In this document: positions 24,395-33,000 of the stretch, piece after piece
Layout of the letters: each line of letters opens with the position of its first letter
How positions within the stretch are numbered: position 1 is the stretch's first letter
DNA from: Talaromyces rugulosus
Lineage: Eukaryota; Ascomycota; Eurotiomycetes; Eurotiales; Trichocomaceae
Direction of reading: 5' to 3'
DNA: 64,000 nucleotides
Assembly: GCF_013368755.1 (NCBI RefSeq)
Contig: NC_049563.1
Coordinates: 3,596,001-3,660,000, forward strand
The notes under the pieces: generated by a model
What the model was told of the DNA's origin: nothing
Seen by the model: only the letters and a program-made list of their open reading frames with translations
Databases searched by the model: none
Program-made: the position numbers and the translations under genes

Positions 24395-26274
24395 ACGTAA
24401 TCGGTAAGCGAGCCGCCACTGCAAGCGAGCCGCCACTTCCGCTCAAAAACGCGTCCCATTAACAATTCCAATTTGTTCAACACGCCAATATGCCACCAAT
24501 TTGCAATGAGAACCAGTCAAATTCTTAGGAACAAGAGGGAAGACTTTTATTAGCTATTTCCGATTTACAAAATAAAAAAATCTCGACTATTGGACGAGCG
24601 GTAAAGATTTATAATGTTCCTCAGACAACTCTACGAGATCGACTAAATAGTACTCAACAAAGATCTTAAACACGCGCCAATAACCATAAATTGAATAAAT
24701 TTAAAGAGGAATTGCTTGTTCAATAGATATTGGACCTAGATAAGCGAGGATTACTTCCCCGACCATCTATAGTATGAGATATAGCCAATATTTTACTTGC
24801 ACAACATGGAAATTAATAGGTTAGAGAGAAATGGGTATATAATCTAGTTCAATGTCGCTCAGAGCTCAAATCAAGATTTTCACGAAGATATAACTATGAG
24901 CGCGCTAAATGCGAAGATTTAAAGATAATTCAAGAATATTTTGGATCTGTATAAGAGGCTATATTACAATATAGTATCTTACCGGAAGATATTTATAATT
25001 TCGATGAGACTGGCTTTGCTATGGGACTTTGCGTAACTGCAAAAATTATTACTGGAAGCGATTGATATGCTCGTCTAAAGCTATTATAACCTGGCAATCG
25101 AGAATGGGTAACTTTAATTGAGGCAGTTAATTCTATTGGGTGGGCTTTACCTTTATATGTGATCTTCAAAGTAATAAAATATTCTTAAGAAGGCTGGTTT
25201 GAGACTCTTCCAGAGGATTAGAGAATTAATATTAGCGATAACAGATGGACTATAGATAAGATTGGAATAGATTGGCTCATTAATCACTTTATTCCTCTTA
25301 CTAATGGCCGCACGATGGGAAGATATCGAATGTTGATTCTTAATGGCCATAGAAGCTATCTGACTGCGGAATTTGACCAAATTTGTACTGAGAATAGTAT
25401 TATTCTAGTCTGTATACCTTCTTATTCTTTACATCTTTTACAGCCTCTTGATGTTAGCTGTTTTGTGGTTTTAAAATAGCAATATGGACAGCTTGTTGAA
25501 CAGTGGATAAGGCTTAGATTTAATTATATTGACAAAATCGACTTTCTTACTGCATTTCCAGAGGCCCGTACGGTGGCATATAAAGCTAAGACTATTCGGA
25601 ATGGCTTTGCAGCAACTAGATTAATGCCATTTAATCTAAATCGAGTTTATTAACAGTTTATTATCTAATTAAGGACTCCTACACCCCTTCCAAGTCGATC
25701 AAGCAATATACAATCATCCTGCTTACAAACACCTCAAAATCCACGTCAATTTAAGCGCCAATTAAGCACAATAAAAAAGCGGATAAGCCGGCGTACAAGG
25801 AGTCCCTCTGAAGTTATTGATGAGGCAATTAATCACATGTCAAAAGCTTATGAGATGAGTATTAATGAGCTTCAGATTATACGAAAGGAAGTTTATGATC
25901 TACGAGCTGCACATAAGAAAGAGAAGTAAAAATACAGACAATCTAGAAAGCAGATATCCCATAAGCAAGGAATCACCAGAGAAGAAGCTCAGGCGCTTAT
26001 ACAGGGTCAGATTGAGGCATCTCAAACTGTTACTACTGCTCCAGTCGAGCCAGAGCTTCCAGTCTCTCAACCGCCTGTACGACGTCAATTTCGCTGCAGC
26101 GGTTATGGTATTGCAGGACATAGAATAACTGGATGTCCTAATCATACTGGTAATTAATTTTTTATATATAATTAATATTTTGGGTATAAAATTGAGATTT
26201 GAAATTTATATAGATTGCATTTTCGGGCGGAAGTGGCGGCTCGCTTGCAGTGGCGGCTCGCTTACCGATTACGT
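24395..26274 (+). mobile_element. pogo-2 DNA transposon, TA target duplication
   Basis: This 1880-base element has ~48-bp terminal inverted repeats starting ACGTAATCGGTAAGCGAGCC and TA on both sides (24393-24394, 26275-26276). Each terminal repeat contains AAGCGAGCCGCCACT twice in direct order, a likely transposase binding pair. It lies in the gag of Gypsy-1 copy D, whose sequence joins across it. Confidence 0.93.
24490..26157 (+). pseudogene. pogo-2 transposase pseudogene
   Basis: One frame of 556 codons runs from ATG to TAA without any indel, with about 15 internal stops. It has an N-terminal helix-turn-helix (TIGRAVKIYNVPQTTLRDRL). The DDE domain has its first Asp in YNFDETGFAMG (near 24994) and GWALPLYVIFK. 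Its second Asp is lost (MLILNGH for LILDGH), and its third is kept in LLQPLDV. A C-terminal basic/coiled region follows (about 25780-25930), and a knuckle-like CSGYGIAGHRITGCPNH whose second Cys is now Tyr. Every stop and the Asp-to-Asn change fit C:G to T:A mutation. Family: Fot/pogo transposases of Tc1/mariner. Confidence 0.9.
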
Positions 26275-27247
26275 TATAGCATACATAAAAGAAATATATA
26301 AAAAAAAAATAATTAATTACTTACTTCTAAAATTCTAAAAAAACTTAATATAATATTACTAAAATATTAATAATATCTTTAAATATCTAAGAATAATCTA
26401 TATAGATAAAAACTATATAATCAATATAAAAATAAAACTTTATCATTTAATAATAAGAGATTTAAAATAAAAAACTTTATTATAAACTCTTATTTAATAT
26501 ATAATATATTATAATTAAAAAAAATATTAATTTAATAGTATTATACTAGATTTTTATATAAAAATATTATATTACTATTAATCACCTTAAGTAAATTACT
26601 AAAAAAGAATAATATACCTATAGCTATAAAATTAATTCTATTAAAGATTATAAAACCCGCCGGGAAAATCAAAAATCAATCTTTTGAAATTCAATGCCTT
26701 TTGACGGTGTCTAGGGCCTCACTATGGCCTAAGGACCTCCCAATATCAACAACGCCCTCCTAGACCCAGGGGGGCAGGCGCTAGGCCCAATAAACCCTAA
26801 GAGTACTTATATAGACACCTTAATAGAGATAGCACTGTCAGCGTTTTCTGAGGCCAGTATAATGGTTCCTTAGAATAAAGGCTTTACGCCTAACCTAGAA
26901 ATTGAATCTAGGGAACTATTCTTTTCTTTATACCCTTAGAAAGCCTTTAAAGCTCTAAAGAAGAGATAATAAGACTATAGCTCTAATAAAACTGATAAAG
27001 TCTCTATAAAGACCCTACTTAGCCTAGTCTATAAAGATATAGAATAGATTTTATTAGACTACTTTATAAGTAGTAATAGCGTGTTATATATAGAGATAGT
27101 TACTATAAAGATCTATATAATCTCTCTAGTAAAGACTATAGAGTAGTATTTTATAGACTAATTAAACGCTTTAAAGTGCTGTTTCTTAATCTTAGAAGCT
27201 TAACAAGCTTCTTTGAATGTTCTAAACTACTTTTTAAAGCCTTTATT

Positions 27248-27904
27248 TGTCAATCGGTTCAACAACTCGTCACCAAGATGTGAATCGGGGTGGGTATTCT
27301 GCTAACAGAAGACAAGATGAGAACGTTGTGTAAGGCAATCCTAGGATAAGTAGAGTACTATCGCAATGATAGGCTGCAAAGTATGTTGAAGAGTAATAGT
27401 AATATGCTATTTGCTTGAGAGAATAAAACACAATGAGCTAGATACATGATGGTAAATGAGTGTCCTTATATAGCTGATCCTAAACATAGCGAGCATAGTC
27501 GATGCTCTGTTGGCTATGTTGTTGACATATCCAAACATAGTCTGGCTATGTTTGGCTATGTTCCCTGCATAGTCACGTGCCATGGTGCACTTCCACTGAC
27601 ATGGTGCATGCGCACCGCTGGGGTGCATCCGCACCGGGTGTACTCGCACAGGGTAGGTGGTTCTGCACTAAGTGTATTTGCACGGAAATGGTGCAGCCGC
27701 ACCATTTAGGGTGTATGTCCACCTGGTGTGTCTTCACTAAACCAGTGCATCTGCACTGTCCAGATCACGTGAGTTCTCGTGTAGTCACTTCCGTCTTCGT
27801 TCCTACAATTAGCAAGTCTACTCCATAGGAGTTTCAGGCAGCTTGCTTATGTAAGTAGCGTCCGCTACTTATCGATTGGCTGAGCGTTCACGATTCTTAT
27901 GACA
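27248..27904 (-). repeat. LTR2, 3' LTR of Gypsy-2
   Basis: In element orientation it runs TGTCATAAGAATCG to CCGATTGACA. It contains a 20-bp palindrome TAAGTAGCG-NN-CGCTACTTA (27852-27871), a CCAAT motif, a tandem array of GTGC palindromes, CATAGCC repeats and a TATATAAG box. Confidence 0.96.
27585..27756. repeat. GTGC-palindrome array in LTR2
   Basis: About ten degenerate units of 15-19 bases follow the pattern GTGCATnnGCAC, for example GTGCATGCGCAC, GTGCATCCGCAC and GTGCATCTGCAC. They fill the U3 region upstream of the TATA box. The same array is at 34708-34879. Such clustered palindromes suggest binding sites for a dimeric protein. Confidence 0.7.
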
Positions 27905-27916
27905 ATCCCCTCCTTC
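27905..27916 (-). other. Polypurine tract of Gypsy-2
   Basis: GAAGGAGGGGAT on the minus strand directly precedes the 3' LTR, the normal place for the plus-strand DNA primer. Confidence 0.75.
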
Positions 27917-28019
27917 GAAGGCTGGCGTCCCGACAGTCACATAAATAGTCGCAGGCCCCCCGTCGCATAGGTAGGCGAATTTCTTTCTTGTTAACATTCT
28001 TGGTGGTGATGTTCTGACC

Positions 28020-28574
28020 ATGTCGTCAAAGCAAAACATAAATACGAAAAACCTTCGGCTGCGTATCGAACAGTCTGGTATTATTCTGCCGATTCCTTGT
28101 CATCGTTGTGCAGTCCAAGGGAAGGTTTGCATTAAATCTGAAATTTCGAGTCGCTGTAGCGAGTGCGTTGGTTTTGGTCGCTGCAAGTGTCGCGATATGG
28201 CCTCGTCTGACCTGGCGTGGAAAAAGCTCATCAAGGCTCAAGAGAAGATTGAGGCCGATGACGATCGGTTGAATGCTGAGCTTGAGGCTCTCCTTGCCAA
28301 ACGGGCTCGTTTGCATAAACAAAGGAAACTTCTCCGAAAGCGTGCTGGAGAATTTATTCAAACGGATATAAAGGATGTGGAGGAGTTGGAGCGTTTGGAG
28401 GAAAAGGAGGAGGAGGAACGGAAACGAGAGGCCGAGCTGCAAAAATCAAACGAGATGATTGCGGCTGCCATCCAGGAGTTTCCCGTGTCGTCTAACAACG
28501 AGTTCGACCACGTCCTCTCCGAGTTTCTTTCTGGCGAAACGCTCGAATCTTTTCGGGGCAGTTCAAGTGCCTAA
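28020..28574 (+). CDS. Antisense Gypsy-2 accessory gene, Zn2Cys6-like cluster plus coiled coil
   Basis: The 184-codon gene lies on the opposite strand to gag-pol, starting 115 bases inside the 3' LTR and converging on the integrase gene (overlap 28492-28574). Cysteines at 27, 30, 37, 46, 49 and 57 give C-x2-C-x6-C-x8-C-x2-C-x7-C, which fits the fungal Zn(II)2Cys6 spacing; an extra Cys is at 55. Residues 66-150 are highly charged and heptad-like, a probable coiled coil. The function is unknown; a DNA- or RNA-binding regulator of the element is only a guess. It carries no stops or RIP traces, and the downstream half does not overlap the integrase, so it is not simply a shadow frame. A promoter could lie in the 3' LTR read in antisense. 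Confidence 0.72.
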   Translation: MSSKQNINTKNLRLRIEQSGIILPIPCHRCAVQGKVCIKSEISSRCSECVGFGRCKCRDMASSDLAWKKLIKAQEKIEADDDRLNAELEALLAKRARLHKQRKLLRKRAGEFIQTDIKDVEELERLEEKEEEERKREAELQKSNEMIAAAIQEFPVSSNNEFDHVLSEFLSGETLESFRGSSSA

Positions 28575-30024
28575 CTGGTTCCCATGAATTGTGTTCAGGT
28601 CCGTATCCTTTCCAGCTGACTAAGTAAAAGATTCTTCCTTCCACTAACTTTCTCTTTAGAATGTTTTCAACTTCATATTCATCCTCGGTTGCTTCGTCGT
28701 TACTGTTTTCTGGGTTTTCGGTTGGTTCCAATAATGAGATGTGAAATACTGGGTGCACTTTCATTCTTGCTGGTAGTCGGAGTTTGTAATTGTCGTTAGC
28801 GAGTTTTTCTTGAATTGCGAAAGGTCCGTATTTGATAGCGTCAAGTTTGTTGCTTGGTCTCTTGCTTGGAATGTTGAATTTTTTCTGTCCAATTGTTCGT
28901 CGTAGTAAGTAAACTTTCTCCCCCTTTTTGAGGATTGGCGCGTCCTCGCGCTTCTTGTCGTAGTAGGTCTTCATTCGGTTTTCAGCCCACTTGATGTCTT
29001 TCGATATTGTGTGATGGAGTGCCTGTAGTTTGTTGGCTTGTATTATCGCGGCTTCGGATAATCCTTCTCGTGGTACTTCAGACCATGTCATTCTTGGGTG
29101 TCGTCCAAGATTCGCAAAATGTGGAACTTGTTTTGTCGTAGCGTTTTCTGCATTGTTTAATGCGAACTGTGCTAATGGTAGTAGTTCTACCCAATTGTCT
29201 TGTTCCCAATCTAAATAGTGTCGAAAATACTGTTCAACTGTTTGAATCATTCTCTCGGACTGGCCATCAGTCTGTTGGTGATTCGCGGTTGATAACTTGT
29301 GATGCATTCCGCATGCCTTTGCAATTGTCTGCCAATATTTGGATGTAAACAACTTGTCTCGGTCTGTGATAAGTTCGTTTGGTAATCCGGTCCATACAAA
29401 AACTTTTCGTAACATAAGTTTTGCACATTGTTCTGCTGTCATATCCTTTGGTGTTGGTTCTAAGATAACATATTTCGTAAGTCGGTCGACTGTTATCATG
29501 GCATCGGTGTAGGTAATTCCTGTTACTGGGTCCTTGGACTGCGGTAGTCCTTGGATAAAGTCAACAGTGATACTTTTCCATGCTTCTTCTGGTACTTCCG
29601 GTATTTGCATTTTTCCAAAGGGTTTGTGGTGTACTGCTTTGTTTCTGTTGCATTCGTCGCAGTTTCTGATGTAATTCTCAACCCTTTTTCGGACATAAGG
29701 AAAGTAGAATGTTCGGGTAATCATTTCGATTGTCCTTTCAACTCCTTGGTGTCCTTTTGTTGGAGGATCGTGGTATCGCTGAATGACTTCCGTAGTCATA
29801 TTCTGCGGTACTCTGATCATTCCATTCCATATCGCTAAGCCTTTCTGAACATTTTTCGTAACTTGTCCGGCTTGTAATTCTTCTTGTATTTTTTGATCCT
29901 TGTTGGTTTCCCGATACATTCGTTCGTAGAACGGATCATCGTCAACAACTCTTATTGCGGTCGCAATGATCGCATTGTGATTGTGGCGTAGAACTCCTGA
30001 TTCTTCTTGCAGAATGTTTGTCTT
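28492..30024 (-). CDS. Gypsy-2 integrase with C-terminal chromodomain
   Basis: This is the continuation of pol in another frame. The first ATG is at 29919, but recognisable pol sequence begins right after the C5 run at 30025-30029, so it is probably expressed as a fusion and the ATG is not a true start. Counted from that ATG (475 residues): zinc-binding H50, H57, C87, C90; catalytic D120 (VDFIQGL), D186 (ITDRDKL) and E222 (DGQSERM), spacing D-D-35-E; and a chromodomain at 413-452 (EVENILKRKLVEG, then YLVSWKGYGPEHNSWEP). Chromodomains of this group steer integration to particular histone marks, often silent chromatin. All key residues are intact. The end overlaps the antisense gene by 83 bases. 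Confidence 0.93.
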   Translation of the reverse strand, partial: KTNILQEESGVLRHNHNAIIATAIRVVDDDPFYERMYRETNKDQKIQEELQAGQVTKNVQKGLAIWNGMIRVPQNMTTEVIQRYHDPPTKGHQGVERTIEMITRTFYFPYVRKRVENYIRNCDECNRNKAVHHKPFGKMQIPEVPEEAWKSITVDFIQGLPQSKDPVTGITYTDAMITVDRLTKYVILEPTPKDMTAEQCAKLMLRKVFVWTGLPNELITDRDKLFTSKYWQTIAKACGMHHKLSTANHQQTDGQSERMIQTVEQYFRHYLDWEQDNWVELLPLAQFALNNAENATTKQVPHFANLGRHPRMTWSEVPREGLSEAAIIQANKLQALHHTISKDIKWAENRMKTYYDKKREDAPILKKGEKVYLLRRTIGQKKFNIPSKRPSNKLDAIKYGPFAIQEKLANDNYKLRLPARMKVHPVFHISLLEPTENPENSNDEATEDEYEVENILKRKLVEGRIFYLVSWKGYGPEHNSWEPVRHLNCPEKIRAFRQKETRRGRGRTRC

Positions 30025-33000
30025 GGGGGTTCTATCCCGATTGCGTAATCTGGTCGTCTGCTTAATGCGTCTGCTGCTGCATTTTGTTTTCCTGGAATAT
30101 GTTCAATCCTGTAATTGAATTTGGCTAGTTCTTCGGCCCATCGTATTTGTCTTCCAGATAATTCTTTTGTTGTCGTGAAGTACTTCAAATTGTGATGATC
30201 GCTTTTGACGATTACTTCATGTTTTGCTCCTTGGAGATAGTGCCGCCATTGTCGAAATGCTTGAACTATCGCGAGTAATTCTCGGTCGTGGACGTCGTAG
30301 TTAACTTCCGCCGATGTAAACTTTCTCGAGTAGAATGCGACAATCTGCGTTTCTCCTTTTTCATTGATTTGTTCATGGATTGCTCCAAGAGCATATCCAG
30401 ATGCGTCTGTTCGTAGAATGCTTTGTAATTCTGGGTTAAACAGTTGTAATATTGGCGCAATTTTAACGAGTTCTTTAACGTTTTCAAAAGATCGTTGTCT
30501 TCTTGCTGTCCAATCGAATGGTTCGTCTTTTTTCAGCAATTCTGTCATTGGTGTTGTAACGTCTGAGTATTTCTCAAGATATCGTCGAACGTATCCGCTG
30601 GCTCCAAGAAAAGATTGTACGTCGTGGACGTTCGTTGGAGTTGGCCATTCGAGGATAGCGTCTAATTTCTCTTTCGGTATTTCTAGTCCGTTTGTTGTAT
30701 ATACCATTCCTAGGTAGTTGACTCGTGTGGTGTCGAATTCACACTTCTTGATTTTGAGAGTTAATCCTGCTTCCATGAGTTTTGTCATAACCAGTCGTAC
30801 ATGGTTATCGTGTTCCTTGGGGTCTTTTGAGTAGACTATAACATCATCGAAGTATACTGCAACGAAGAGGTTAAGGTATTCCCGTAGGATGTGGGTCATA
30901 AACCTCGCGAATTCTGCTGGTAGCCGTTTGAGTCCCATAGGCGCTACTAGCCATTCGTACAGTCCCAAGTCTGTAAGGAATGCTGTTTTCCAGATGTCGT
31001 CATTTTTCATTCGTAGGTTGTAGTATCCCCATTCAACGTCGAACATTGTCATGATTTTTGCGCCTTGCAATAAATCTCTCTTCTGTTCCTGGTGTGGTGC
31101 TTTGTTTGCGTCGTCTTCGGTCATATTGTTTAATTTTCGGTAGTCGATGACCATTCGTGGTGATCCGTCGCGTTTTGGTACAAACATTGCTTGTGCAGAA
31201 GCCTTTGCTTTTGATTCTCTGATGTAACCGGCTGCTAAGAATTTCTCAATGAATTCCTTAGTAGTTCGGAGTTCATCTTGTGAGATTTGTCGTTGCTTCA
31301 CTTGTGGTACTTGTGCTCCTTCCTTGAGCGGTATCTCTGCTTCGTATTCTTTTTCGTGTTGTGGTAGTCGATATTCTTTCTTCACAAATAATTCGGTAAA
31401 GTCCCGATATTTTTCTGGTAGCTTGTCGAGCACTTCCTTTAGTTCTTTTTCGTAGATTTCTTTTGGTTTCTTTCGTGTTTCAATTTGTCGGCCTATTTCG
31501 TTTATTTCTTCAGCATGTTTCACCTTCAACTGCTGGTTCGGCTTGATCCCCATCTGCTCTGTTTGCAGCGTTTTCAGGTCTATTGACACCGTCTCGTGTT
31601 TCCAGTCAATGACAGGATTATGTTTCCGTAGCCACGTCATTCCGAGTATAATGTCGAAATCCTTTCGCTCGAACGGACTTAAATCCAGTTGGATGCTTTC
31701 TTCGTGTTCTCCTGATTTGAGTGTGATGTTTCCAGTTCGTCGTACGAATCCTTCGATCGTGATTTGTCCTTCAAAATTTTGTACAGTATGCCATAGGTTT
31801 GTCTCGTGCGTTTGGATCCTGTTTTTCTTGACGTATGCTTCGCTAATGTAGTTCGTTGATGCTCCCGAGTCGAGGAGTAGTTTGGCTTCGTGTCCGTTGA
31901 TTGTTCCCTTGATAATGATCACAGTTTCTCCTGTCTTGATAGTTGTGGCAATAAGGTGGTGTCCCTTTCTGTGCCTCTCAAGGTATCGTTTCTGTGATAG
32001 AACAATTTCGGTCCAGTCTTCATCGGTGTAGATGACTCGTCCTTCGTGGTATGGACATTTTTTCGCGTAGCATTGGTCAGTTTCGATGCTATTGTGGAAA
32101 GGGTGCCAAATTTCTTCTGCGTAGCACCAACATTCGTTCCAGCCCTTCGGGCAGTCCGGGATGGGTTGGTAGATGATCATCGGTGCCGTTGGCTTCCACT
32201 TGTTCTTTTCCTTTTCTTCGAGGTGAGTTGGACATCTTGACTCATAGCATTGCGTCCAGTGTATCTTCTTGTGATGGTGTCCTCCATATTGTGGGTAGTA
32301 CATGCATGAACATCTTTCGGTATGCCCAAGCATCGGGTGGCACAACCGTGTTCCTTTGGTGAGTGAGACGTATTCGAATTCGTTTGCGAGTGCGATGTTC
32401 TTTTTTCCGTGCATATCGCATTTGTGAAATGTCCACTCGTGGCATTTTTCGCATTCGAGGATGTGTTGTCGGTATGTCTGAATAGAGTCTTCCCAACATA
32501 CTGGTTTGGGTGGTTTGCAACTGCATTCTCGTTTTGGTTCTTCGTAGTCGATTTCAGGGAATTCTTCTGTTGTTTCGGAGTCTTCGCTGTCTGTTTTCAG
32601 TTCTTCTTTGCTTGTTTCTGGAATCTCAATTTTTATTCCTGGAACCGTCGTGCTGGTTCCTAGGACTGAATCCCATTCTTTCTTTGTGATTGGTGGTCGT
32701 TTCTGGAACAGTCTGATTGTTTCATTTGCTTGGTCGATCGCCCTTGCGGCGTCTCTTCTGAGGTTTGTTGTTCTTGTTAACTGTGAATGTTGCGGGGTGT
32801 CTGATTCTCGATCCGAGTCCTCGTGGTCAACTTCTCTGTCTTTTCCACCGTCTCGAAACGTCAGGGGGTGTCGGCTTTCACTTCCTGATGAAAGGTCATC
32901 AATACGCCGTCCAGCGGTTTTGCTGTATTGGTCTTCTCTGCGAGGTTCTCTGATCGGTCCTTTCTCTTGACCTCGTCGTAGGTGAGGTTGCGCTTCTTCC

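Larger units (their letters stand above)
22395..26652 (+). mobile_element. Gypsy-1 copy D, 5' part, host to three insertions
   Basis: LTR1 is 22395-22452 plus 23082-23296 once a solo LTR2 is removed (273 bases). The gag region continues to 26652 and is split by a short LINE insert and by pogo-2. The parts rejoin in the order seen in copy B. The element stops at LINE copy 1, and its remainder is not found on the other side of that LINE. Confidence 0.85.

Noticed and set aside
27585..27756. Possible CRISPR-like array because of regular short repeats
   Set aside because: Units are degenerate palindromes without distinct spacers, inside a fungal LTR promoter.
27407..27828. Open frames of 80-87 codons inside the Gypsy-2 LTR (repeated at 34530-34951)
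   Set aside because: They are produced by the GTGC array and CATAGCC repeats being free of stops; present in both LTRs on both strands, with no domain.
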